From UM-FILTER-47-13 sp964445195 (GTDB taxonomy: Bacteria; Pseudomonadota; Alphaproteobacteria; Micavibrionales; Micavibrionaceae), in NCBI GenBank assembly GCA_964445195.1, contig CAYUKA010000011.1, forward strand, positions 1-64,000: DNA of 64,000 bases, given 5' to 3'. The translations under genes were made by a program, and so were the position numbers. Position 1 is the stretch's first letter. Each line of letters opens with the position of its first letter. Shown piece after piece: positions 7,947-16,545 of the stretch. The notes beneath the pieces are model-generated. The model made no database searches and was not told the origin of the DNA. It saw only the letters and a program-made list of their open reading frames with translations.

Positions 7947-8849
7947 CTATTCGTTTTTTGCATGAAAAGTCCCTGATTCACCGTCAGCCAGCTGGTTTTT
8001 GAACCAGGTCACCTGCCGCTTCGCGTACTGCCGGGTTTCCGTTTTGGCTTGCTCCGCCGCCTCATCACGGCTGATTTCGCCCTTCAGGTAAGCGCGCAGG
8101 GGATGAAAGCCCAGCGCATGGGTTATCGGCGCATCAGCCGGTACAGCGCCGGTTTCAATCAGCGTGGCGAGCTGCTCCACCTCATCAAGAATGCCGTTCG
8201 TTAGCATAATATCGAAACGCCGGTTGCACCGCTCATACAACACAGCACGCTCCGGGTTGATGAAATGATGCGCAAAACGCCACTGCGCGGGCGGTCCCTG
8301 CGGCGGTATGGCCTGCCAGTCGGCAAGGCTCCTGCCGGTCGCCGCCAGCACCTCCCAGGCCCGGATCAGCCGCTGGGTATCGTTCGGATGCAGGCGTGCC
8401 GCCATCACCGGGTCTTTCGCCGCCAGCGCCTCGTGAAAACCCGGATTACCAAGCTGTCCCTGCAAAGCGGCGGCCTCCTGCCGGATATCGTCCGGCACCG
8501 CCGGGATCGGCGACAGGCCCTCAGCCAGTGTTTTAATATAAAAGCCGGTGCCGCCGACGATAATCGGCGTTTGCCCGGACGCGAAGGCGCTCTCTATTTC
8601 GGCAACCGCCTGCGCCCGCCAGCCGGCCGCGCTGCTTTTCTCAGCCGGCGACAAGGCGGCATACAGCCTGTGCGGCGCCTGTTCCTGCTCTGCCTTTGAG
8701 GGCTGGGCGGTCAGCACATGCAGCGCATCGTAAAGCTGCATCGAGTCGGCATTGATGATCACACCGTCCCGCGCGGCCGCCAGTTCCAGCGCTCGCGCCG
8801 ATTTGCCGCCCGCCGTCGGGCCGTATATCAAAAATACTTTATTTGACAT
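7947..8849 (-). CDS. miaA: tRNA dimethylallyltransferase
   Basis: 300 residues. It transfers the dimethylallyl group to the N6 of A37 in tRNAs that read codons beginning with U. The N-terminal P-loop GPTAGGKS and NADSMQLYDALHVLTAQP match the family, as do the VGGTGFYIKTLAEGL segment and the C-terminal helical region ending in RQYAKRQVTWFKNQ. The length is normal. It lies on the minus strand between degP and ilvB, a usual alphaproteobacterial order, and its start codon overlaps a possible plus-strand promoter for the small gene at 8917. Confidence 0.96.
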   Translation of the reverse strand: MSNKVFLIYGPTAGGKSARALELAAARDGVIINADSMQLYDALHVLTAQPSKAEQEQAPHRLYAALSPAEKSSAAGWRAQAVAEIESAFASGQTPIIVGGTGFYIKTLAEGLSPIPAVPDDIRQEAAALQGQLGNPGFHEALAAKDPVMAARLHPNDTQRLIRAWEVLAATGRSLADWQAIPPQGPPAQWRFAHHFINPERAVLYERCNRRFDIMLTNGILDEVEQLATLIETGAVPADAPITHALGFHPLRAYLKGEISRDEAAEQAKTETRQYAKRQVTWFKNQLADGESGTFHAKNE

Positions 8850-8875
8850 AATTACAAGGTCGTGTTAATTATACT
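8843..8875 (+). promoter_or_regulatory. Possible promoter of the 8917 gene
   Basis: TTGACA at 8843-8848 is followed by TTAATTATACT ending at 8875. The spacing is 21 bases to TATACT or 16 to TTAATT. The pattern is nearly the same as at the ilvB promoter on the other strand, and the small plus-strand gene begins 41 bases later. It overlaps the miaA start codon. Confidence 0.4.
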
Positions 8876-8916
8876 GCGCGTTGCCATATTTTTAAGCTCT
8901 TTTAGGGAATAATGAA

Positions 8917-9240
8917 ATGAAACTAAGTAATCTTTTTCAATGGGCTATGTCAGGCTCGACAGCTGTTGTCGCATTTACCGAAGGTATCGGGGACGCTCTA
9001 GACGCTTTGGCAAATGGTTCCACCTATTTTACTGCCGGATGGGAAATTGGGATAGGCGCTTTGACTGCCGCATTCTTGTTTACAACGGTAAAAGCCGGCA
9101 TGGAAAATACTATTGGCAAATTAAGTGTGCCCGTAATCGGAGATTCCAGCGCGCCGGTCACCGAATTTTTTCAAGTGCTCAATAACTCTGTAATCACTCA
9201 AGCCGCAACGCGACAAAGCGCACATCACCGTCCCGGTTGA
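8917..9240 (+). CDS. Small hypothetical membrane-associated protein
   Basis: 107 residues from an ATG at 8917 preceded by AGGGA. Two hydrophobic stretches (around residues 7-22 and 40-58) suggest a membrane or secreted protein, and the middle contains GIGDALDAL and a Gly/Ala/Phe-rich segment. No family was recognised. Its last 15 or so codons run antisense into the 3' end of degP and give an unnatural tail (TRQSAHHRPG), so the original C-terminus may have been lost. It occupies the degP-miaA spacer, where other alphaproteobacteria often have a different gene. Confidence 0.5.
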   Translation: MKLSNLFQWAMSGSTAVVAFTEGIGDALDALANGSTYFTAGWEIGIGALTAAFLFTTVKAGMENTIGKLSVPVIGDSSAPVTEFFQVLNNSVITQAATRQSAHHRPG

Positions 9241-10648
9241 CCAGCAGCAGCACGGAGCTGCGCCCGGCCGCATGGGCCTTGTTGATGATATCGGCTGTAT
9301 CGGCCGGCACCGTCACCTCCTGCTGGTTGACCTCAACGATCACATCACCAACCATCAGGCCCTTTTCCGCCGCTTCGCCCGCCGGTTCAAGCGCGCTGAT
9401 CAGCACCCCTTCAAGATCGGCCTCGATATTGTAATCCTCGCGGTCGGCATCGGTAATGGCGCGGACGCTCATCCCGACAATATCGATGCTAGTGCCATCG
9501 CCGGCGGTGCCGCTTTCACGCGGCCCGGCGGCAATCAGACCCTCATCCTCGGCTTTTTCAAGCTCGCCGATCGTCACGCTGGCGTCATTTTGTCCACCAT
9601 CGCGCCAATAGCTCAGGGCGACCGCTTTGCCGATTTCGGTTTCGGCTACCATGCGCGGCAGATCGCGCACATCCTCAACCGCGCGGCCGTCAAATTCGGT
9701 AATGATATCCCCGGCCTTCAGCCCGGCTTTCTCGGCCGGGCCGGTTTCGGTAACGCTGGCAACCAGTGCGCCGCGGGCTTCATCAAGGCCGAGACTGTCG
9801 GCAATTTCCTCGGTTACGGACTGGATCCGTACACCCAGCCAGCCGCGGCGCGTACGGCCGAATTCTATCAGCTGTTTGATCACCGGCTGCGCGAGATTCG
9901 ACGGGATCGCGAAGCCGATCCCGACACTGCCGCCGCTGGGCGAGAAGATCGCCGTGTTAATACCGATCACCTCGCCGCTGATATTGAACATCGGCCCGCC
10001 GGAATTACCGCGGTTGATCGAAGCGTCGGTCTGGATGAAATCATCATACGGCCCGGCATTGATATCGCGCTGCTGCGCCGAAACGATCCCCGCCGTCACC
10101 GTACCGCCCAGGCCGAACGGGTTACCAATCGCCAGAATCCAGTGGCCGACACGCAACTCATCACTGTCACCAAACGTCACCGCACGCAGGTCAAGTTCGG
10201 TATCAACCTTCAGCACAGCCAGATCGGTTTTCTCGTCACGGCCGATGACGTCGGCCGGAATGGTTGAATCATCATGGAATGTCACACGGACCTCGTCGGC
10301 ATCCTTAACAACGTGGTTATTGGTGACGATATAACCGTTTTCGGCGTCAATCACGAAGCCGGATCCCAATGATGCGGGTGGAATCGCCGGCATGCCGTGG
10401 CCGCGCCGGTCCATAAACTCCTCGAAGAAATCCTCGAACGGCGAACCGGGCGGAAAGTGTGGCATTTCCGGGAAGTCTTCAACCTCGATCGGTTTCTGGG
10501 TCGAGGAGATATTGACCACCGAAGGCAACAGCTGCTCGGCCAGATTGGCAAAACCGTCCGGGCCGGTCACATTGTCCTGCGCCCGCACGCCCGCTGGCAC
10601 GGCGGCGATCATGATAAAAAGACAAAGTCCGGTGATAAATGCGCGCAT
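9194..10648 (-). CDS. degP: Periplasmic serine endoprotease Do (DegP/HtrA)
   Basis: 484 residues: signal peptide (MRAFITGLCLFIMIAAVPAG, ending near VRA-Q), trypsin-like domain and two PDZ domains. The catalytic triad is visible as His112 (VTNNHVVKD), Asp142 (KTDLAVLKV) and Ser216 (NRGNSGGPMF). The first PDZ region contains RRGWLGVRIQ. It degrades or chaperones misfolded envelope proteins. It is the last gene of a minus-strand group with hflK, hflC and a DUF2065 gene, an arrangement common in alphaproteobacteria. A second HtrA-type protease is encoded at 20558-21988. Confidence 0.96.
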   Translation of the reverse strand: MRAFITGLCLFIMIAAVPAGVRAQDNVTGPDGFANLAEQLLPSVVNISSTQKPIEVEDFPEMPHFPPGSPFEDFFEEFMDRRGHGMPAIPPASLGSGFVIDAENGYIVTNNHVVKDADEVRVTFHDDSTIPADVIGRDEKTDLAVLKVDTELDLRAVTFGDSDELRVGHWILAIGNPFGLGGTVTAGIVSAQQRDINAGPYDDFIQTDASINRGNSGGPMFNISGEVIGINTAIFSPSGGSVGIGFAIPSNLAQPVIKQLIEFGRTRRGWLGVRIQSVTEEIADSLGLDEARGALVASVTETGPAEKAGLKAGDIITEFDGRAVEDVRDLPRMVAETEIGKAVALSYWRDGGQNDASVTIGELEKAEDEGLIAAGPRESGTAGDGTSIDIVGMSVRAITDADREDYNIEADLEGVLISALEPAGEAAEKGLMVGDVIVEVNQQEVTVPADTADIINKAHAAGRSSVLLLVNRDGDVRFVALRLE

Positions 10649-10728
10649 GGCTTCCTGCCCCCTGATTATCGATATTGTAAACGGCTTGCGAGATACGGAT
10701 TTTAAAATAAGGTTTTACGCCGTGCGGG

Positions 10729-10938
10729 TCAACCGCCCGCAAGGCTGTGCAGCAGCCAGACGATCAGAAAACCGCTTAACGCCATCACCGTCCCGAAACG
10801 GCGCAAAACAGCCTCCGGCCAGGACAGCGCCATGGCGAACATCCGCCGCACCGCGCCGGGAAACAGCGCATAGAGCAACCCTTCAATCACGAATACAAAG
10901 GCAAAAGCCGTCAGGATGTACAGCCAGAAGGCGCTCAT
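10729..10938 (-). CDS. DUF2065 family small membrane protein
   Basis: 69 residues with two hydrophobic segments, around 5-26 and 45-66, and a central GAVRRMFAMALSWPEAVLRRFGTVMALSGFLI stretch typical of DUF2065 (YjeT-like) proteins. It sits 24 bases downstream of hflC and 80 bases upstream of degP on the same strand. DUF2065 proteins commonly accompany hflKC and degP, but no biochemical role is known to me. Confidence 0.88.
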   Translation of the reverse strand: MSAFWLYILTAFAFVFVIEGLLYALFPGAVRRMFAMALSWPEAVLRRFGTVMALSGFLIVWLLHSLAGG

Positions 10939-10962
10939 AAACCGGGCACCGGCAAGCGGGCG

Positions 10963-11910
10963 TTACTGCCCGGCCCCCTGGAAGTGGCGGAAAAAGTCGC
11001 TTCCCGGCGACAGAATCAACCGCGTATCCGGGGTTGCCAGCGTATTGCGATACGCCTCCATCGAGCGGATAAAGCCGTAAAACTCTTTATCCTTGTTGAA
11101 GGCTTCGGCATAAATCTTGATCGCTTCCTGGTCGCCCTGACCGCGGGCGATCTGCGAATCACGTTCGGCCTCGGCCAGAAGCACGGTGCGCTCTTTTTCA
11201 GCGGTCGAACGGATTTCCAGCGCCCGCTCCTCACCCTTGGCGCGGGTTTCGGTCGCCCGTTCACGCAGTTCGGAGATCATCCGGCGCACGGTCGACTGGC
11301 GCAGTTCCGGCGTCAAATCGGCGCGGACGATCCGGATATCGATGATCTCGATCCCGAGCTGGTCTTCCTCGGTCTTGCGGTTCACCTGCTCACGGATTTC
11401 GGCCATGACACTGGCGCGCTCTTCAGACAACAATTCGCGCAGCGTCGTTTTACCAAGCACACTTCTGGTCGCATCGTTCATGATATTTTCGATCCGCTGG
11501 TTCGCCATACTGACGGTCCGCAGGGTTTTCAGGAACATCAGCGGGTCGGTAATACGGTAACGTGTAAACGTATCAACAATAATCGGCTCACCGCTGACGA
11601 TATCGCGCGCGCCGGTTTCCGGTTCTTCCACAACAACACCATCCTGCGCCACCAGCGGGCTGTCACTGCTGCTGGCAATGACCATCTGTTCCGGGAGCGG
11701 ATCAACCGACAGGATCCGTCTGTCAAAACGGCGTACATCCTGCACGACCGGGATTTTGAAATGCAGGCCCGGCTGTTTGACGTCACCGACCGGCTCACCA
11801 AGCTGCAGCACAATAGCCTGCTCGCGTTCATCGACGGTGAAGACTGCCTGGCTCAGGCCGATCAGGCCGGCTGCCAGTACAATAAGTACAATCCCGAATT
11901 GCGTTTTCAT
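10963..11910 (-). CDS. hflC: HflC, band-7 protein of the FtsH-regulating complex
   Basis: 315 residues: an N-terminal membrane anchor (IVLIVLAAGLIGLSQAVFTV), then a band-7/SPFH domain starting with DEREQAIVLQLGEPVG, then a long charged helix (ERATETRAKGEERALEIRSTAEKERTV) and a conserved end (LILSPGSDFFRHF). With HflK it forms a large membrane assembly that controls access of substrates to the FtsH protease. It lies 47 bases downstream of hflK, consistent with one operon. Confidence 0.95.
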   Translation of the reverse strand: MKTQFGIVLIVLAAGLIGLSQAVFTVDEREQAIVLQLGEPVGDVKQPGLHFKIPVVQDVRRFDRRILSVDPLPEQMVIASSSDSPLVAQDGVVVEEPETGARDIVSGEPIIVDTFTRYRITDPLMFLKTLRTVSMANQRIENIMNDATRSVLGKTTLRELLSEERASVMAEIREQVNRKTEEDQLGIEIIDIRIVRADLTPELRQSTVRRMISELRERATETRAKGEERALEIRSTAEKERTVLLAEAERDSQIARGQGDQEAIKIYAEAFNKDKEFYGFIRSMEAYRNTLATPDTRLILSPGSDFFRHFQGAGQ

Positions 11911-11957
11911 CTGTCTATCCTTTGATCCTGTCTCTTCTGTCTTTACCGCTTCTGCCT

Positions 11958-13157
11958 CTAACGCTGGCGGCCGCCGGACATCATCTGCCCGATCCCATTA
12001 ATATCCGGTCCGCCGCCTGTATTCGCCGTGGCATTCCCACGTGTCTGGCCGCCGGCAGCCGGGCGTAGCTCGTTCAGCGGCAGATACGGTACAACACCGC
12101 TGCCGCCCTGCTCATCGAGAATAATTTTCTGCGCGTTTTGCAGGACCTCTTCCATCGTTTCGAGATAGATCCGCTTGCGTGTCACGTCTTCACCGGTCAG
12201 GTACGCCTGATAAACCGAGTTAAAACGGTCGGCATCACCATTGGCGCGGGCGATAACCGATTGCTTATAAGCGTCGGCCTGCTGGAGCATCCGGATCGCT
12301 TCACCGCGGGCCTTGGGCAGAATATCTTCGCGGTAAGCCTGCGCCCGGTTCTGGACATCAATGGCATCCTGACGCGCTGACTGGACATCCTGGAAGGCGT
12401 CCTGTACATCCGGGTGGACTTCCGCTTCCTGAATCAACACCCGGGTGATATTCACACCGGAACCGTAATCATCCAGATTTTCAGTCATGATCGCACGGGC
12501 GCGGTCAGCCACCGAACTCCGGTCCTGGGTGATAATCGGGAACATGCGCGTCTGGCCGACGACCTCACGAATCGCGCTTTCCGCAACTTTTTTGATCGTG
12601 TTTTCCTGATCCTGAATTTCGAACAGGAAGTCTTCCGCCGATTCGATATTCCACAGCACGACCAGATCAAGATCGACGATATTCGCATCAGAGGTCAGCA
12701 TCAGGCTTTCCTCGGGGATATCACGCTTTTCTGTGCCGCCGCGCAGCGCCTGCGAAAAACCGATCTCCATGCGCCGGACTTCAGAGACATTAACCTTGGT
12801 TACAGTCTCGATCGGCCACGGCAGGTGATAGCCCAGTCCTTCATCGACCTTGGTTTCGCTCCACGCGCCAAAGCGCTGCTCAACCGCCTGCTCGCCGGGG
12901 ACAACAATATAGATGCCGCTGGCGAACCACAGCGCCGCCACGGCCATCAGCGCGAGCAACACAATCCGGCCGCCCTTGAAACCGCCCGGCATCATGTGCC
13001 GGAACTGGTCCTGCGCACGGCGCAACATCTCGTCAATATCCGGCGGCGGCTGACCGGCACCGCCGCCCCACGGCCCCTGCGGACCGCCGCCATTATTATT
13101 CGCACCGCGGCCCCACGGGTTTTTCTTGCCGCCACCCTGATTGTCATTCCATGACAT
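11958..13157 (-). CDS. hflK: HflK, band-7 protein of the FtsH-regulating complex
   Basis: 399 residues. A Gly/Asn-rich cytoplasmic N-terminus (GGGKKNPWGRGANNNGGG) precedes a membrane segment (IVLLALMAVAALWFASGIYIV) and the SPFH domain beginning PGEQAVEQRFGAWSE. A long coiled helix and a low-complexity Gly/Asn tail follow. It is the partner of HflC, with both anchored in the inner membrane and most of the protein in the periplasm. It is the first gene of the hflK-hflC-DUF2065-degP group and is divergent from mrp, with 97 bases between the starts. Confidence 0.95.
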   Translation of the reverse strand: MSWNDNQGGGKKNPWGRGANNNGGGPQGPWGGGAGQPPPDIDEMLRRAQDQFRHMMPGGFKGGRIVLLALMAVAALWFASGIYIVVPGEQAVEQRFGAWSETKVDEGLGYHLPWPIETVTKVNVSEVRRMEIGFSQALRGGTEKRDIPEESLMLTSDANIVDLDLVVLWNIESAEDFLFEIQDQENTIKKVAESAIREVVGQTRMFPIITQDRSSVADRARAIMTENLDDYGSGVNITRVLIQEAEVHPDVQDAFQDVQSARQDAIDVQNRAQAYREDILPKARGEAIRMLQQADAYKQSVIARANGDADRFNSVYQAYLTGEDVTRKRIYLETMEEVLQNAQKIILDEQGGSGVVPYLPLNELRPAAGGQTRGNATANTGGGPDINGIGQMMSGGRQR

Positions 13158-13254
13158 ATGAAAATTCCTTGCTGGACTTGATTGTCACCGTCCACTAACA
13201 ATATATTTTTTACGCCATAAGGCAAGGGAAAGCGGGATCAGGTACAGCGGACGC

Positions 13255-14340
13255 ATGACGACAGCACAAGACCAAACGGAACAGACCATTACCGCCGCAC
13301 TCAGCGCGGCCGGATTCACGCAGGGCATCTCCGGCATCCGCATCACCGGCAACCGGGTCACCTTCGTGATTGAAGCCGACCCGCAGGCCGGTCCCGATAT
13401 AGAATCCCTGCGCCAGCAGGCCGAACAGGCCGTCCTCGCCCTTGACGGCGTCGCGCAGGTAACGGCGATCCTGACCGCAAAGCGCACGCCCGGCAGCGGC
13501 CAGGCCCGCGGCTACGCGCAAAAGCCGGCACGCATCGAAAATCTCGCCCCGCAAATCGGCAGGATTATTGCCGTCGCCTCCGGCAAAGGCGGGGTCGGCA
13601 AATCGACCGTCGCGGTTAATCTTGCCGCCGCGCTGGCGCAAAGCGGTCTGAAAACCGGCCTGATGGACGCCGATATTTACGGCCCGTCGGCACCAATGAT
13701 GTTAGGGCTGCACGGCCAGCCGGGCTTTGAGGGCGAAAAGCTTAAGCCGCACCGGGCGCACGGGCTGGATGTGATGTCGATGGGCTTCCTGGTCGAGGAC
13801 GACGCGCCGATGATCTGGCGCGGCCCGATGATCCAGACCGCGCTGCGGCAGTTCCTGCAGGATGTTGCCTGGCGCGCGCTTGATGTGCTGATCGTCGACA
13901 TGCCGCCCGGCACCGGCGACGCCCAGCTCACGATGGCCCAGAAAGTGCCGCTGGCCGGGGCGGTGATTGTATCCACGCCGCAGGATATTGCATTGATCGA
14001 CGCCCGCAAGGGGATCGAGATGTTCCGCAAGGTCGGCGTGCCGATCCTCGGCCTGATTGAGAATATGAGCGTCTATACCTGCCCGGCCTGCGGTCATGAG
14101 GAGCATTTATTCGGCCATGGCGGTGCGGAACGGGAAGCCAAAAAACTGAGCACCCGGTTCCTTGGCGCGCTCCCCCTCGATCTGGCAATCAGGGAACATG
14201 CGGATAACGGCACGCCGATTGTGCTGGCCGCGCCCGATCACAAAGCCAGCGAAATTTACCGCACTATGGCGGCCCGGATTGCGGCGCAAGCCGGTATAAA
14301 TACACATAGCCCCGCACCCGCCCGGGCGCAGGAAAGTTAG
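13255..14340 (+). CDS. mrp: Mrp/NBP35-type iron-sulfur carrier ATPase
   Basis: 361 residues. An N-terminal MIP18-like (DUF59) domain of about 80 residues is followed by a linker and a ParA-type ATPase domain with the deviant P-loop ASGKGGVGKSTVAVNLA and DADIYGPSAP. The CPAC motif near residue 280 (YTCPACGHEEHLFG) is the pair of cysteines that holds a bridging Fe-S cluster between two subunits. It delivers clusters to apo-proteins in the cytoplasm. Its 3' end overlaps the convergent membrane-protein gene by 77 bases. Confidence 0.95.
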   Translation: MTTAQDQTEQTITAALSAAGFTQGISGIRITGNRVTFVIEADPQAGPDIESLRQQAEQAVLALDGVAQVTAILTAKRTPGSGQARGYAQKPARIENLAPQIGRIIAVASGKGGVGKSTVAVNLAAALAQSGLKTGLMDADIYGPSAPMMLGLHGQPGFEGEKLKPHRAHGLDVMSMGFLVEDDAPMIWRGPMIQTALRQFLQDVAWRALDVLIVDMPPGTGDAQLTMAQKVPLAGAVIVSTPQDIALIDARKGIEMFRKVGVPILGLIENMSVYTCPACGHEEHLFGHGGAEREAKKLSTRFLGALPLDLAIREHADNGTPIVLAAPDHKASEIYRTMAARIAAQAGINTHSPAPARAQES

Positions 14341-15757
14341 GCACGGCCGGCGGGCTGTCGGCAATGATCACGGCATAATCATAGAGGCGTTCCGGCAGCC
14401 GCGACATAAAGGTATCCGCCGTTACATAGCGGGTCGGCACGACACCGTACTGCCCCCGCAGACGCACGCGCTGTTCATCATAAGGCGGTGCGAAGGACAG
14501 GACCTGCTGGGCCTGCCCGGCAAACATCGACGGCACGAACGCGTGTTTGTCGATCACTAAATAGGAGAAAATATGCTCCGGCCAGAGCGGCCAGTCCAGC
14601 GCCGGCTCCTCACTGTCAATCAGGGCCGGGAATACCCGCGCACCATCCGGTAAATCTGCCGTTACCGTCTGGAAATCCCGATACACCGCTTCAGACTGCC
14701 GCCATTTGTGAAGGGTCGCCGCCTGCTGGAGAATGACCAGCATCACAATTATTCCTAAAAACAAACGGTGCCGCTTCTTTTCGAGCGTCACGGGCAACAG
14801 CGCAATCACGAACATGAAAACCGGGAGCATAAACCGCCAGTCCGCATTGGCCGCGCTCATGAGCGTGTGGGGCAAAACCATATAGACGATAAAGGCAACC
14901 CCGAGGATCAGCAGCGCGTCCGCACGCCCGGGCCGCCGGGCCCGTACCAGCATCCAGCATATCGCCGTTACCGTCAGGACGCTGACAGCGGGATGGTAGG
15001 TATAAAGCAGGCCGAAAAACGCCAGCGCCCATTTGGCGATCAACGGACTATAAACGAAATCCGAGACGTCGTGCGCACCCGTCGGGCTGAACAACACAAA
15101 CGGAATCAGCGGCAGGACCAGCAGCGGCAGGAAGCGCAGGTTATGCCGCCAGAACGCCGCCCGCCACGGGCGGACTTTTTCCCAGAGCGGCCGGTTTTCA
15201 AGGCAAAACAGGAACAACAGGAAAAAACCAAACGCGTATAGATGACTGAGCAGCAGCACAAAGGCAGCCGCCAGCCCGAACAGATGCCGCCACAATCCTT
15301 TGTCAGCCAGCCTGACCCATAGCGCCAGCGCATGAAAGCACAGCCCGATCGCCAGCAGGAAATTCAAAAAGCCCTGGGCGAGCGCGGCATTGTAGAGCAG
15401 CAGGAAAATTAGGAACGCCGCGGGCGTAATCGCGCCGTGCAGCGTTTTTTGCAGATGAAACACGCCGCCGGCCAACAGCACGAAAATCAGCGCAACAAAC
15501 ACTTTCCCCGCGACATGGGCCGGCAATATCTCCACCAGCATCCACAACACCAGATCACCGGTCAGGTTGGGAATAAACGCCCAGTTAATCCGGTAGAACT
15601 GCGACAGAATGTCATGATCCTGATGGGCCATGATATAGGCCCGCGCCAGATGGTTGGGATAATCCTGGAACGGTAAATGAGTGAAGAACAGCAGCGGCAA
15701 TAAAGAGAGCGCCAGCAGCGCCGTAAAAAGAGCGGCGGTCCGTGCGCTATCGGTCAT
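14264..15757 (-). CDS. Polytopic membrane protein, possibly GT-C glycosyltransferase-like
   Basis: 497 residues with about ten hydrophobic segments. The first periplasmic loop contains THLPFQDYPNHLARAYIM. Acidic and proline residues in this first loop, many transmembrane helices and a soluble C-terminal part of about 130 residues (from around QSEAVYRDFQTV) recall GT-C-fold glycosyltransferases, but no clear catalytic motif was recognised, so the function remains open. The start overlaps the stop of folA (ATGA), suggesting translational coupling. The 3' end overlaps mrp on the other strand by 77 bases, which is unusually long. Confidence 0.8.
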   Translation of the reverse strand: MTDSARTAALFTALLALSLLPLLFFTHLPFQDYPNHLARAYIMAHQDHDILSQFYRINWAFIPNLTGDLVLWMLVEILPAHVAGKVFVALIFVLLAGGVFHLQKTLHGAITPAAFLIFLLLYNAALAQGFLNFLLAIGLCFHALALWVRLADKGLWRHLFGLAAAFVLLLSHLYAFGFFLLFLFCLENRPLWEKVRPWRAAFWRHNLRFLPLLVLPLIPFVLFSPTGAHDVSDFVYSPLIAKWALAFFGLLYTYHPAVSVLTVTAICWMLVRARRPGRADALLILGVAFIVYMVLPHTLMSAANADWRFMLPVFMFVIALLPVTLEKKRHRLFLGIIVMLVILQQAATLHKWRQSEAVYRDFQTVTADLPDGARVFPALIDSEEPALDWPLWPEHIFSYLVIDKHAFVPSMFAGQAQQVLSFAPPYDEQRVRLRGQYGVVPTRYVTADTFMSRLPERLYDYAVIIADSPPAVPNFPAPGRVRGYVYLYRLAPQSGPP

Positions 15758-16266
15758 ACCCGGTCCAGCGTGATGAAAGAAAAGGACGGATCGCCGTCAT
15801 GAGCCTCACGGGCACTTTCCCGCCACTCCTCCGGCGCAAGATCGGGAAAGAAGGCATCACCGTTGACCACGGCATGAATACGGGTCAGGTATATACGGTC
15901 GGTGACAGGCAGCGCCGCCTCATAAATCTGGGCCCCGCCGCCGATCAAGATTTCATCCAGCCCCTGGTCCGCCGCCATCGCTTTTGCCGCCTCCAGGGCG
16001 CTGCCCAGGTCGGGGCAGGTCACCGCCCCCGCAGCCTGATAGCCGCTGCGGCTGACGACCAGACTGGTTCGCCCCGGCAGCGGGCCGCCGAGATAGCCGA
16101 GGATCGACTCGTATGTCTTACGGCCCATAACGATAATCCCGCCCATCGTCAGCGCCTTGAAGCGTTTCAGGTCGGCCGGAATATGCCACGGCATTTTATT
16201 GTCCTGACCGATACAGCCATTTTCGGCCATGGCGACAATGGCGCTGACTTTAGGGTCAAAACTCAT
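15754..16266 (-). CDS. folA: Dihydrofolate reductase
   Basis: 170 residues. It reduces dihydrofolate to tetrahydrofolate with NADPH. Visible motifs are IVAMAENGCIGQDNKMPWHIPADLKRF (substrate and cofactor binding, starting around residue 9), GGIIVMGRKTYESI and GGAQIYEAALP. It is paired with thyA, which oxidises methylene-tetrahydrofolate to dihydrofolate. A 278-bp inverted-repeat segment now separates the two genes, and the folA start codon lies inside its left arm. The downstream membrane-protein gene overlaps by 4 bases. Confidence 0.95.
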   Translation of the reverse strand: MSFDPKVSAIVAMAENGCIGQDNKMPWHIPADLKRFKALTMGGIIVMGRKTYESILGYLGGPLPGRTSLVVSRSGYQAAGAVTCPDLGSALEAAKAMAADQGLDEILIGGGAQIYEAALPVTDRIYLTRIHAVVNGDAFFPDLAPEEWRESAREAHDGDPSFSFITLDRV

Positions 16267-16527
16267 TGCTTTTATCCATTTCCGCGCCAGTCAAATTTTT
16301 GATAGATGGGCTTGAAAAGCGCGCCGGGACTAGCCGAGCTAATGCCAAGCGGTTTGAAAGCCCAGATACAAAAATTTGCCGCGCCTTTTCAAGGTTCCAA
16401 AACAAGACAAAAATTTCTGCGTTTCGTCCGTTTGAATATGCTTTGGCATGTCCTGCACGGCCAAAACTTGCCCTTTTCGTCTTGTTTGGAACGGACATTG
16501 TATGAAAGCAATGAGTTTTGACCCTAA
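16250..16527. repeat. Inverted-repeat segment between thyA and folA
   Basis: Two 23-base arms, 16250-16272 and 16505-16527, are perfect inverted copies. The left arm contains the first codons of folA (MSFDP), so the right arm is a reversed copy of them just past the thyA stop. Between the arms are further inverted pairs: CAAATTTTTG at 16292-16301 with its complement at 16369-16378, and about 19 bases at 16394-16412 with 16474-16492 (one-base gap). Both strands carry unrecognised frames that end in SNEF. It could be a small mobile palindromic element or a structured mRNA spacer. No target-site duplication was seen. Confidence 0.75.
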
Positions 16528-16545
16528 GCTGATCGCCCGCCACCA

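Noticed and set aside
7671..7976. 101-codon plus-strand frame in the ilvB leader
   Set aside because: A+T-rich, Cys/Tyr/Phe-scattered product, no start site; the same DNA is explained by promoter, leader peptide and attenuator on the other strand.
9272..10267. 331-codon plus-strand frame antisense to degP
   Set aside because: Shadow of a gene with clear catalytic motifs; product Arg/His-rich without recognisable domains.
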